Assembly: GCA_032622095.1 (NCBI GenBank)
Contig: CP136066.1
Span: forward strand, 168,220,664-168,284,663
DNA length: 64,000 bases
Direction: 5' to 3'
Source of the DNA: Siphonodentalium dalli
Lineage: Eukaryota; Mollusca; Scaphopoda; Gadilida; Siphonodentaliidae
A model generated the notes under the pieces. That model ran no database searches, had not been told where the DNA came from, and saw only the letters and a program-made list of their open reading frames with translations. A program made the position numbers and the translations under genes. This document shows, piece by piece, positions 1 to 11,130 of this stretch. Numbering within the stretch: the first letter of the stretch is position 1; every line of letters starts with the position of its first letter.

Positions 1-1265
1 CATATTTAATAATGTGGGGTGTGCTGTATCTAAAACAATACATTTTCTTGTTCGGGTAGCTGCATGGCAATGGTTGTTATGGACAACATGATATAAAATG
101 ATATCACAAACCATTACATGTTATCATATGTGACAACTAAACCTCCAATATGTAAATAATAATTACTATTGTTTAAATGCTGTAAACCATCACCATAAGA
201 TACATTTTATTATTTCGGGTAGTTGCCGAGCATCCGTTGCTGAGGAGAGTCCCATCTCGATGGGCCCTATATCTGAAAATGATCAGTATGGTGCAAGGAA
301 CATAATTATGTGCCAAGTTTCATGCTTTTATCATAAGTTGTGTAATTTTGTCATCAAGCTCATGGACATGGTGTGGAGTATAGAGTTAGATACTTATAGT
401 GGGATCCCTTCAGGGTTGAATCTTGGCTTTAGTGACTAAAGCATGACAGTTCAAATTCAAGGTTCGTTGATTTCAACTGCGGCCTTTTTTATTTTTCTTT
501 AAATATATGGTGCCGTTGTCATGGAAACCTGAATTTATAACGACATTGGACCACCACCCCACCTGGGCACGTCCCCCAAAACGTTTTCCCTATAACTAAC
601 CTAACATATATATGTAAAATTTTCATGCTTTAGTCAATAAATTCACAATTCAGCCCTTAAAGGACCCCAGATAACTAAATAACTCTATAATATACACAAA
701 AGCAGGATATCTTGGGAAATAAATGATTTTGACCCATTTTGGAAAATGGCCACAAGGTTTAGAGGCCTATATCTCACGACTGACTTATCGTTTGCAACAA
801 TAACACAATTCTCCGTGTAGCCTATATGCTCTAGATTATTTCCGAGTAAAGATAACATATTCAAAACTGATATACAACGCAGCGGGTTGAAAATGTATGA
901 CCCGATATGAACAAAGCCAATATTTTGGCCAATGACCTTGACCTTTGTATGTGACCTTGACCTCTAGATGTGAAATCTTCAGTGTCAAATGAAAGCCCAC
1001 CAAGGTTGGCACCCCACATCAATGCCAACATAGAGTTACCGCATTAAACTTTCTTGGTATAGACCATTATAGGCATATCTTTTATACCGGCCAAAAACAC
1101 CATCCGTTGCCATGGAAACACACATTTACCACACTAAGCTACACTGACCCAGTGTGCCCCAGCACTGACCAAAACTTCAGATTAGGAGCTTTGTGAAAAT
1201 CTTTGGTAGAATTTGCCCACCAAATTGGTACCATTTTTTATTTTTGGGGAGCCTGGCTCATGGAC
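1..1265 (+). repeat. R1 long non-coding repeat, copy 1 (module A)
   Basis: This segment is a close reverse-complement match to 30489-31749, and a more diverged direct match to 36083-36962. The match stops at about 1265, just after the words GGCTCATGGACTA, and the family's other end lies at the very start of the window. No reading frame is conserved between the copies, so it is treated as non-coding. It contains X-box-like words at 515-528 and 1106-1119 and a doubled TGACCTTGACC module near 943-963. The superfamily is not recognised. Confidence 0.85.
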
Positions 1266-2510
1266 TAATACGTCGTTTATTACCATATCTGAAGCACCTA
1301 AATATAAGTTTGTGGCATGCAATTTCAAAAAGAACCATGCATCCTTGGGATTCCGACTAACCATGTCGAAATAAACTATGCAGAACTTGGCATGATAAGG
1401 CAGTGGATGAAATTAAACACAATGTTAAAACCATTTCAAAACGACTTGAACTTACTTTCTTTATCCCGAATAACATACATCCATAACGTTAGATCAATAA
1501 GGCTATTATAGATTATATTTTAAGGCAACGGTTTCAACCAACCGGATTTGATATATTTTAATGTACTTAGCTTAAAGAACTGTAGACATCTTTCTTAGGC
1601 TAATGGGTGGAAACTTTTGGAAAAAGTGAGAAGCAAACTTGTCTTGGTTGGTCCGGCCAAGACACACTATATCCAGAAACAATATTTTGATAGTGCCACT
1701 ACGTTGACGCGATGGATGGTTATTGAAATTTGTTCAAGTTTGAACACGAGGAGGTGGTGTTGCTTTATTCGAGAACAGGATATAATTGACAAAGTATGAA
1801 GGATGAATTTGTGATTCCAATAGTTAGTTGAACAGCTCTACTTGTTTAAGAAAAGGCTAAAGTAGCAAGACTGGTGTACATACAAGTGCTTTGGCAGTAT
1901 TCGTTATTATCCAGATCGATACTTTGCCCAATATTCCCGAATCGGAGTACGCTTGTGTCAGAAAACTTTGTCTGTTCACTCTACGACGTCTCACTAGACT
2001 GTTTATATAACCGATGCACGTGACTGATATAAGACTTTAAACAAAGTGGACTCAATAAAATTACATACACATAAACTGGGAACATTAAAATGTGACGTCT
2101 TTAACCCAAACGATTTGATTCCTCGAATAATTGGAGAAGAACGTGTATTCATTTTGTAGAAATTGGCGCTAGACATATTTGTATCAGTTTTGCGACCACC
2201 CCCTCACAATCCTTGACTCAAGCAGTGCCACTTTTGAGATCTTTAAACCACACAATTAAACACATCATGAAGATGAATATATATATATATAATTGGTGGG
2301 TTTTTTTTTTTACCACTCGCCCATACTGTAAACCCCTGACTCGAATGTCGCCACTTTTGACATCTTTAAACCACACAAATGCACTTCGTCGAGTCCATAT
2401 TTGCCACGTGACGTCATGGCATTGGGCTTTCCGTTTTTGAACACTAATGCTTCATGATAATTCATTTGAATTTGAAAGTACCATTTATATGCTTGCGTAA
2501 GGCTCAACGG
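1266..2510. other. Stretch without recognisable gene
   Basis: Only short AT-rich open frames occur here (60-75 codons) and none resembles a known family. A loose direct duplication is visible around 2189-2240 and 2319-2375, where the words CACTTTTGA-ATCTTTAAACCACAC recur. Nothing else is supported. Confidence 0.5.
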
Positions 2511-3415
2511 TCAACACATGGCGGTTTGCGCTCCAAAATACACATATTATTCGTTTTTTAATTTTTCCTGGTATCGAAATAAGTCGAATAATATCTTAAA
2601 GGCACGTGAGGCCTTAATTTTCGAAAATATTCATATTTGTTCCAAACACTGTAAACAGAAAAAACATTAAAACGCATACAGTTTCGTTCATCGTAAAGAC
2701 CTACTATATTTACCTAAGCAATAGTCTGATTGTGTTACAGAAGACCGCACAATGCTACTGGCTAATCACACACAAATGGCATAAACGCTCTTTATTAGTT
2801 CCATATCAGGAATTCACCAACAAAGAACGCTCTGTACGTTTACCATCATAATATAAACACACGCCAGAAAAGTAACTTTGTATGCTTTTGTTTACATAAC
2901 AATGGTAAAACATATTACAATAACATACTGTTTATGTGATATTTCTTATTTGTATACGGACAAAGTCTATCTACATTTTGGTGTTCTTTCTGTTTGTAGC
3001 GGTTTTTGACGGGTGGAGATATTTTCACAGGATACCCACCGCCAAGGCCAACCGTACCTTTAACTACCTTTCTACGAGCATTCTGTAACCCCAAAAGAAG
3101 CATTGAAGTAATGAAAAATGCAACCATGAACAATGTGTTTTGGGTCCCAAACAAAAAACAGCCATTTGCAAAACATGGAACAGAAAAGAGCGTTCGGTGT
3201 TATTTTGTTCCTTATATGGTAGCAATAAAGAGCGTTTATCTGACATAGGGCGAAAAATTGAGAACGGCTGGAAAATGGCTGTGATATTTGCAAGTGTTTT
3301 TCAAACCATATGAAGCCGGCATATCAATATTTCGTGTATTTATCGACCTATCCTCTCCATCCCTTCAAATTACGTATACAAAATTTGGAGGTCCTCATGA
3401 GCCATATCAGTTTAA
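2511..3415 (+). mobile_element. MITE family H, copy 1, interrupted by a P1 MITE
   Basis: Outside the internal insertion at 2596-3063 this copy aligns to 56901-57346, and partly to the inverted copies at 11562-11935 and 62400-62678. The intact copy starts TTAAAGCCACATGGCGG and ends in an imperfect inverted version (ACATGGC, CTCCAAA) followed by TTAA. The family is non-coding and about 446 bp long without the insertion. The TTAA flanks suggest mobilisation by a piggyBac-type transposase, which is inference. Confidence 0.75.
2596..3063 (+). mobile_element. P1 MITE, copy a (TTAA-flanked, 468 bp)
   Basis: The left end reads TTAAAGGCACGTGAGGCC. The right end, reverse-complemented, reads TTAAAGGTACGGTTGGCC, an imperfect terminal inverted repeat. 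TTAA lies on both sides. The related H element at 56901-57346 carries the uninterrupted sequence (TTAACTACCTTTCTACG at about 56990), so this copy inserted at a single TTAA and duplicated it. The short open frames inside are not conserved. Four copies lie in this window. Confidence 0.88.
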
Positions 3416-4318
3416 TAAATAGAGCACGGGTTGGAGTTGACTACGTACATTTAGTTTCTCGGGGAACTGATGTACAGTAATGCCCTAATTAATCGACTCC
3501 TTTAACCACACCAGAATTATGGGTAACTTTTCAGGATTTAGTCGGAAATATGGCTTGTTGCCATTCATCGGAAAGCTCTCCCCGAGATATATAGAACAAT
3601 GCACCATGCATTCGGCGCACGGAATACATGTAGCAACCTAGCTCACATATACGCTGCACTGCCGACCGTCCCAAAGATACTTGCAGAGAACAGCCATTGA
3701 GACCCACCCAAAACACAACACGCGACACACGGACTAATTAATACTGTGGAGCTTTGTAGACGTCGAACACAAGACTAGCATAATAACATAAATGTTTTGT
3801 TCCTTTTCCGTTATTACTGTCTATGTTGTCCAAGGAGACACATTTCAATGAATATCTTGTTCGATGAATAGTAGTATTTAAATTTCACCTAAAACCGCAA
3901 TAAGTTGGGAGATCCCTGTCAGCAAAACAGAAGCAACAACATACAGCGTCCCGAGTTAGCAACTATACAACACTGTTATATGCTCATATATGTTCTGGTC
4001 ATCCTCAAATTATATGGCTATTTGCGGTAGGAGTACGCGTATGTCGTACATCAGTTGCATGTGAAGTGTTCATAGCCCTAGCGCACAATGATCCATATCA
4101 TCAAACCGCCGACATCGCACAGTGAATTCTCCGCGCCACGATTCAATGCAAGCATGTTTCTTGGCTGACTCCACCAATTGCTCATCGTCGGGAAACTAAT
4201 GCACGGATTACAATATTAATCATATACCTGCTTAAATAACATGAAACCAGTCAATGAAAGCACGCCACCACCTTGCAGTGAACACACGGCGCTTCATCCA
4301 GACACCGTCCAGTAATAA
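3416..4318. other. Mostly unassigned; contains a P-element-like scrap
   Basis: Positions 3517-3575 are a reverse-complement match to 17528-17590, part of the P-element-like copy described below. The shared words include GGGTAACTTTTCAGGATTTA. The remainder has no recognisable feature. Confidence 0.45.
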
Positions 4319-4410
4319 CAAGAAAACCATAGTCAGAAATGGTAACGCCACCAAGATCATATTATTAGCCATAAATATAAATTATAATATAATTATACTA
4401 TAAAGTAGCT
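4319..4410 (-). repeat. Terminal part of a repeat shared with 21340-21426
   Basis: This is a nearly exact reverse complement of 21340-21426, including ATGGTAACGCCACCAAGATC and an ATTATAATATAATTAT tract. In the other copy it forms one end of a ~1.2 kb insertion inside the second P-element-like copy, so it probably marks the end of a mobile element. The type is unknown. Confidence 0.6.
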
Positions 4411-4504
4411 TTCAAATTTTATGTGGGAAATTTGCATACTTCCATATTTCAAATTGTCCCCTTTCTCGTGTTATACATTACATTCTTCAAACTGTCTTCT
4501 TTAT

Positions 4505-4960
4505 TACACAAGCTGATGTGCCCGACTTCGTCCGGGCTGTTTCCCATCAGATTTCCGGAGAAAGGCGCGATTTGACCTTGAATTGACTATTTCGAAAGTC
4601 AAGGTCAGGTCAGGGTCATGATTTGACCCGTCCAAAACACTCCCCCGACAAAAGTACCCATATGTATCAAATTTCGTCTAAATCCATCCGTTTTACCAGA
4701 TTTGACCTTTGATTGACCACATTGAAGGTCAAGGTCACTCCGATGTCAAGATTTGACCCATTCAAAACACTCCCCGGACAAAAGTATCCCTAGGTATCAA
4801 ATTTCGCCGAAATTCGTCCGTTTTACCAAAATTGAAGTTGCATTGACAATTTTAAAGGTCAAGGTCAGGTCGGGGTCACGACCCGTCCAAACACTTCCCG
4901 GACACAAATACCACTAAGTATCAAATTACGTTGAAATCTATGGAAAGTCGAAGAGGACAT
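4505..4960 (+). repeat. Tandem-unit element with hairpin head (family T1)
   Basis: The element opens with a short hairpin (CCCGACTTCGTCCGGG at 4521-4536) that is shared with 31751. Three tandem units of about 130 bp follow, at roughly 4569-4698, 4699-4829 and 4830-4945. Each has TTGACC, AAGGTCAAGGTCA, ACCCRTYCAAAACACT and ATCAAATTWCG in the same order. It is non-coding. Confidence 0.75.
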
Positions 4961-5379
4961 GTTAGTTGCTAATTGCTAGATATACGACGCACGACTTGTC
5001 GCGGTTTTTTAAAAGGTGTTTCAAACTAGGAGATAGAAGTATTCTGCGTTTCAAATGGTGATGAATTAGAGTATTTTATTCAAACTTTATGGCATAAATT
5101 GTTATTAAAACCGTATATACTATAACAAAAATGAACGACTCCAAAATTAAGTGGGCCTTTAAACAAAGTCACAATTGCAGTTAGGCTCATCTCATACTCG
5201 TCTATTCAGCGATATCCTGCTGCGCAGTTTGTTATAGCCTCCAGCATTCATTGAACGTTATAGCCCCACTGTAATAATTCGCCTTTAGCAGGCGTACTCT
5301 TGTTTCAGATTATTGAGATATTAGGTCACACGTAATGACATTAAATCGCAGGGAACATAGCAATTGTGTGGGTTGCTTG
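4961..5379. other. Stretch without recognisable feature
   Basis: No credible open frame, RNA or repeat was seen. A diverged copy of the ACGTAATGACATT word of the next repeat appears at about 5331. Confidence 0.4.
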
Positions 5380-6212
5380 GCGTGAATATGTAATGAGAAA
5401 TAAGGCCATACGTAATGACATTTAACTCAAGAAAACCCGCGAAAACAAAACAAAATCACATTTAATGTTTTAAGTTATTTCCTTCATAAAAAGAATCTTC
5501 GTGATAATGAACCCTCTCAATACTTTAGAAACTGAATTAACCTTAAAATAACAATAACCATTAGAATAGAGAACCTTCGGAATAACGAACATTCGGATTG
5601 GTGAACCTTCGGAATAGCGAACATTCAGAGAAATTTTGGAATAGTGTACCTTCGGGATATTGAACCTTCGGACTAGAGCAATGGCCCCCAATATTCATAT
5701 TTTATGTCCAGAGTTCAAAGGTATGGGCCCATAAAATTCTAAATTTGGCCCTTAAAATATTGAACCACAAATTGCAGCCTGCACAGAACAGCACTTAAGT
5801 CAACTGTATCTGTGTCATGTCCCAATGCTGGATGGTCCATATATACCACAACATTCATATTATATGCCAAGAATTCAAAGGTATGGGCCCACGTAATCAC
5901 ATTAAATCTCAAGAAAACCCGCGAAAACAAAACAAAATCACATTTAATGTTCTAAGTTGTTTCCTCCTGTATCTGTATCGGTGTGCGCGCAAGATCAGTT
6001 CGGATGTGAGCACACACTCCATAAAATGAATCTTCGCGATAATGAACCCTCTCAATACTTTAGAATATAGAATTAACCTAAAAATAACAAAAACCTTCGG
6101 AATGGAGAACCTTCGGAATAGCGAACCTTCGGAATAGTGAACCTTCGAAATAGCAAGTATTCAGAATAGAGAACCTTCGGAATAGTGGACCTTCGGGATA
6201 GCGAACCTTCAT
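5380..6212 (+). repeat. Tandemly duplicated ~470-bp segment containing a 17-bp minisatellite
   Basis: Two direct copies are visible. The first runs through 5430-5745 and the second through 5850-6212. They share AAAACCCGCGAAAACAAAAC, ATGAACCCTCTCAATACTTT and GGTATGGGCCCA. Each ends in a short array of a 17-bp unit, GAACCTTCGGAATAGYG, at 5571-5682 and 6098-6212. The second copy carries an extra ~65 bp around 5968-6027. Open frames across the array are a by-product of the repeat. Confidence 0.85.
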
Positions 6213-6757
6213 AATAGAAACATGTCTCCACAATTACACCGGTGACGTGAACACATGTGCTAATCTTTGTTGGACTATCGTCACTATCGGAACGGTTTAT
6301 CTCAAGTACGAAATACCTAACCATAATACATTCGCCCAGATGATTATCGATCGTCCGCTCAAACATAAGAAACTCTACACCAGTGTACACCCACTGGCGT
6401 GGCGGTAATAATACCATCAACTGTCCATGGTATCAATCAGTCCAAGCATGGGTATGTTCGCCGCAATATGAGGCTCCCATCGAATGTTCTCTACGAAGTC
6501 ACGTTCCCATCAACCGGTCACGGGAGCACATGTACCACATAACACCAACAGTAGGCACATCGGAATGGCGCGGACCGCCAATATGGAGTGACCAATCAAT
6601 GTGAAACTGGTATTTCACGACTTTCAATGGGCGATCACCCGTTCCTCAAAATACGTTATCAACATTGGTACCCAAACAACATACAAAGGCAACCTGAATA
6701 TTACACTTTCATGACCCGGCAATCGGAACGGAAATGAACACCATACTTATATAGTAG
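6213..6757. other. Unassigned segment, somewhat richer in G+C
   Basis: A - strand open frame (about 6213-6432, frame of the ATG at 6420) and a + strand frame (6383-6601) overlap here. Neither matches a family I recognise. No clear splice sites frame either one, so no gene is called. Confidence 0.3.
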
Positions 6758-7170
6758 CAACCACATCGCGCCGCAGGCGCGATGTTGCTTTTCGTGTTTA
6801 GGCGTGAATGACGTCACTAATTTTTACAATACCATGGAACAGAATTTCGACGCGATGAAAATCCGGACAAGAAATATGGGTTAAAAATCACGTGACTTCC
6901 GCCCCGCTTTTGCATAGCATCATGGGAACAATAATATCAATTTGTGAAATCACGGAATCGGAAGTGGACCAAGTGGGATGGTTATGAAATTAGCAACTTC
7001 AGTTTTTCTGAACAATTCCTATGTTATGTAGGCTTATAAATTAGTTTCATTTTGACCATTTTCGTTGGTTAGCTGACCGAAAACCAGCGAAGACGTCATG
7101 ACATGGTCCATGACGTCATTTACGTCAGTTGGTTTTGTGGGCCAGAATCCAGACACATTTGGTCTTTACC
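6758..7170 (+). repeat. Hairpin-headed repeat with clustered TGACGTCA words
   Basis: Positions 6758-6798 form a strong stem-loop: AGCAAC, ACATCGCGCC, a GCA loop, then GGCGCGATGTTGCT. CRE-like words follow at about 6808 (TGACGTCA), 7092 (GACGTCAT) and 7110 (TGACGTCA). The layout resembles the hairpin heads of the tandem-unit elements elsewhere, but only one unit is present. A regulatory role is not shown. Confidence 0.45.
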
Positions 7171-9090
7171 GGAAACACCGATTTCACATCACTAGACTAA
7201 ACGCAATTATATATACAAAATGGCCAAAGGACATTTTATATACAATATGCACACAATAAATAAGGGATCCCTCCCTACAAACGTGTTGCTTGTTTGTTTG
7301 GTTTTCATTGTTCCTTTTTTGTTTGTTCTTCTTTTAAAACTAGTGAGTGCATATAAGATTATATTCTTCATCATGTTTTCAAATGTCATTTTGACTATCA
7401 GTTTGAATTTGTGACCATGCAATGAGCTAATTCAGCTGCCTTCCACAACATATACACTTAAATGTAATTAAGAGACTTCTCCAAAGACCATTTTCTAGAA
7501 CAATACAGACTGGATTCAAACGAGAGATGTTTTCTATTGACAAGAGCTAGCGCATGAAACTGTTCGCGCGAAAGATTTCCCCAGTGATATTTTGGGATAT
7601 AGCGCCCATGTAAACATTTATATTTGTCATATATAAACGTGGGAAGTTGCTAGCTTTAGTTTGGCATGGATGTGTATGAGTTGTTTTAACGAGATACGTG
7701 GTGGCAGGGTGGTTGTACTGTAGTGTTCCGCGGAATCCGCCCCTCCAACTTTGGTGAAAGTATTCAACATTTTGAAATCCCATGACAGTTGGAAACTACG
7801 TATATAGATGGAAATTGTTGTGATAGTTTGATGTATTTGTGTGGTTGCTCCACTACGTGTCACGTGCGATCATATTATGAACTGTCGCAACGAATAAACG
7901 GTATGAGAAATATTTTAGATAACACACCTGATTGGTCTAGACAAAAACAGTAAAGTTCAAGACAGATTCTTACTCCAGCTTAGTTAGTATATGCGCATAC
8001 CATATAATAAGGTTTACATGCATATCCAATGCTGAGACATACGCCAGCTACCAGACATGTGCGTCTTCTCCTTCACCCCAGTGTGATCTTGTTAATTATG
8101 CTTGTGTGTCTTTATACTATATCATTTATCTCCCACGTACTGTGCTTATTTATACAATTAACCCTATCATTACAATCACTGGGAAAAGGAAGTTTATCCT
8201 AGATCCGGGAACATGTATAACACAATACTATACTATCGTATGTACTATCGGACACCGACAATGACAGACGTGAGCACAGAGATCGATCTTCCCGTGATGC
8301 AAAACCAGATAATACCATGGAAATACATATTAATCTAAGACTCACAATGAACCACAACATAAGTCAGTAGAATCAAACACTACTAATACATGTACAGGAA
8401 TATAGACCATTGTATACCAAGAGACTATTTCTGAGCACTCTTGCAGGATGGTGGATGCAGAAACAATAGTCCGGGAGCTAATAGGGGTACCCTTGCACCC
8501 CCCTGGGACTTAACTTCACCCTACTCATTTTGTTCCTTGTTATGTCCTTCAACTTTTAAGCAATGTTAACAAGAAAAAAAAGTGACCGTGTAGACTCCAG
8601 ACAAGATGGCGTCCATCATGGCCGCCGTTTTTCATATCAGAACCTAAGTCAGTTTTAAACAAATTATAGTGGGAAAATCTAATGAAATGTATACAAATGT
8701 ATATATTTTCGTGAAGCTAAGACATAATGACTCTTTAATGGGGCAAAATGGAAACTCAACATCCAAGATGGCCGCCAAAATGGCCGCCGGAAGTTGAAAA
8801 TATGACGTTTTTTCACAAATATCTTCTAGATCAGTTCATGCTGTTTGGAACTGGTTGAGTAATATGACTTTATTTTGTGTTTTGTATATTAACTGATCAT
8901 TGGAGCAATTAAATGTGCAATTATTCTGGTCCTAGCCCTTTCCGATTCCTCAAAAATGCATGGGAAATTTCAATTGAAACTTTGATAACAATGACAATAG
9001 AAATACAATATTCAAAGAGTGTGTTAAAACAAAACAATACTTTTCTGCGAACCACGATAATTGTCCGACCAAGAGACTCACACCATGTGT
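7171..9090. other. Long stretch without recognisable gene
   Basis: Open frames are short and overlap on both strands. At 8600-8790 there are paired words AAGATGGC-CATGGCCGCC and AAGATGGCCGCC-ATGGCCGCC, typical of low-copy invertebrate repeats. Nothing else is supported. Confidence 0.4.
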
Positions 9091-9094
9091 AACT

Positions 9095-9950
9095 TATAGT
9101 GGTACAGGTCAATCAACAATTGATCATTTCTTACTCCAATAATGACAAACATTTTATTCACTCTTGTGATGTTATTGATGGTGATTATCTAGATGTTTCG
9201 ATCCACAGACCATTGACGATTTCTTTAGAGATACAGATAAATCAAGATAGACCAAATACTAATAGGAGCACATCGTCGCGTTTCAATTGAAAAAAAACTC
9301 AAGTCTGACTCATGTATTCTTTCAAATTATCAGACAACATTAGCAAATCATATACCAACACTCAAATTGCTCACATACAACGACGTTTCTGAACTATATC
9401 AATGTTTAGTTTCGCCTATCAATAATGCATCAGGAAATGCTTTGCCCCGAAATAAATTTCAGAAACATTTGAAACAATTTTGGACGCCAAATCTGAGCCA
9501 ACTTCACAGTGCAATGGAGGCGTAAAGAGCAAAGGCACAATTTGGTCATGAGTATAGAAGAGGGTCAGAACAATTCTTCAAGCACCGTCGCGAGTATATA
9601 AGAGGGTCAGAACTATTCAACAAGCACCGTCGCGAGTATAGAAGAGGGTCAGAACAATTCACAAACCAGCGTGACGACGAAATTGACAGAAGCGCACAAT
9701 TAGATCAAGACACTTTCTTCAAATTATAAAATTCAAAAAGCTTTGCAACAAATCAAACATATTCTACGATATTCGAAGATAATAGATAAATGGCCAAACA
9801 TTTCAGTCAACTCCATGAAATTGCCAATGCATGGTCTAGATATTTTGAGAATCTATATTCACCACTGACAAGTGAACATTTTGACACTGATCACCTTGAC
9901 AGCGTCGCAAAATATGTACAAGAAAAGCTATGCTCTGCATAATTATAATG
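9095..9950 (+). pseudogene. Decayed LINE fragment between endonuclease and reverse transcriptase
   Basis: Read across frames, the + strand shows features of the linker of an APE-type non-LTR retrotransposon. HRPLTISLEI near 9210 resembles the end of the endonuclease (SDHRPL). A stretch with FWTPNLSQLHSAMEA near 9475-9525 is like the usual FW-x-L-x-x-L-x-x-x-M segment. AWSRYFENLYSPL near 9832-9870 is like the conserved segment just before the RT domain. Stop codons and frame changes break it up; the last frame ends at 9943. The RT domain itself is missing. A 42-bp repeat has expanded inside it. The clade is not assigned. Confidence 0.65.
9550..9675 (+). repeat. 42-bp minisatellite, three copies, in frame within the LINE remnant
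   Basis: Units start at 9550, 9592 and 9634 and read GAGTATAGAAGAGGGTCAGA onwards. Because 42 is divisible by three, each unit would encode 14 residues of the form EYRRGSEQFFKHRR. The third unit diverges at its end. This is a local expansion of the LINE linker sequence. Confidence 0.85.
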
Positions 9951-10740
9951 AACACATTAGAACCGATGATATTTTATTATTTCCAGTTAGTCGAAGTGAA
10001 TAATTTGTTTGCTAGTTAAAGTTTGAAAAATTCCCAAAATGTAAAGCATTCCGAGAATAGTTTAAGAATGGTTAAAACGTCTTCAGAGTCCGGAGTAGAT
10101 AGATACTATGCTTCACATTTAGGTAGGTTTAATCTTCAATATTCCGTGGACATCGTGTTCTTGTAATCACGCATTTACCGACAAATTTAATTTACTCTGA
10201 CTACATTGGAAAAAAGAGATTACACTATAGACACATGCCGGAAAAGTAAAAGTATATTATCAATGTTTTCGTTGAATTTGAATGCGAATTAAATTGGAAT
10301 TTCATTTATGTCATTTTGGCTCAAATTGGTAATACATTCCACGTGTATAATATACCTGATTGATTAAATGCTAGTTTCTATGTCTCCATCACGTGAACAT
10401 ATTTTGTTTGTCATTTGAACATATTAATGTTATACCGTTGACGACTTTAGCTCGATCTACGTTAGCCGTGTTTAACCAGAAATGTAGTAACTGCTGTTTG
10501 TCTCCACCTGATGCGTAAGAAACTAAAATATCACGCTCTTTATGGTAATACGATGGAGTAAAAGTAATATACTTCAAACAATTTCCCATTGAATTCATCC
10601 TTTATGTTGTCCACTTTCTAGTCATATTCACTTTTCATCTTTACTATTATTTTTCCCAAGTTTTCGCTTTTCACCATTCCCTTCATACTCTCTTCAATGT
10701 CACTTTTTGTCGCCAGAGTATCTAGTTTCCTACTCATTTC
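9951..10740. other. Unassigned; holds one unrecognised open frame
   Basis: A - strand open frame of 69 codons (10389-10598) has reasonable codon composition, but it matches no family I know and has no clear splice sites. The rest is AT-rich without visible structure. Confidence 0.3.
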
Positions 10741-11130
10741 TACCCTTTACCCAACAAACCGGCCAAAAACGCCCAAATAAAGCTTCAACAGCCTAAAATA
10801 TCTTCGGTCTGTCTCAATAACACCATAAAAATATGGATATCATTGGAACCGGTGCATTGACCACATTGTGATGGTTACAGTTATACCCTGTGCCAATGCA
10901 TTCTCTTATATATGCGAGTCGACCATAGGTCGCCTCGCATATATAAGAGAATGCATTGGCCTAAAAGAATTATTTCACAATTTTTACCATTTTTTCTTAT
11001 AATATTTTCTACATTCTTTGACAATTTGATAATTTTTAATATGTGTTAAGCCAATGCATTCTCTTATATATGCGAGGCGACCTATGGTCGACTCGCATAT
11101 ATAAGAGAATGCATTGGCACAGGGCCGTTA
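10741..11130 (+). mobile_element. MITE2, copy 1: carries the double-hairpin module
   Basis: The left end reads ACCCTTTACCCAACA. The interior aligns with the copies at 18663-19064 (same strand) and 24393-24756 (opposite strand), including AAATAAAGCTTCAACAGCCT. Two long palindromes, 10892-10960 and 11050-11118, flank an AT-rich spacer. The right end is damaged: after CACAGGGCC only GTTA remains of the expected terminal repeat. No TTAA is left on the left side. Confidence 0.8.

Noticed and set aside
3006-3248. Frames with TGGDIFTGYPPPRPTVPL recurring at several sites
   Set aside because: They come from the end of the P1 MITE and continue into whatever flanks each copy; no conserved protein.
6808-7117. 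CRE promoter for a nearby gene
   Set aside because: No gene follows, and the words lie in a hairpin-headed repeat; they may be chance or repeat-borne.
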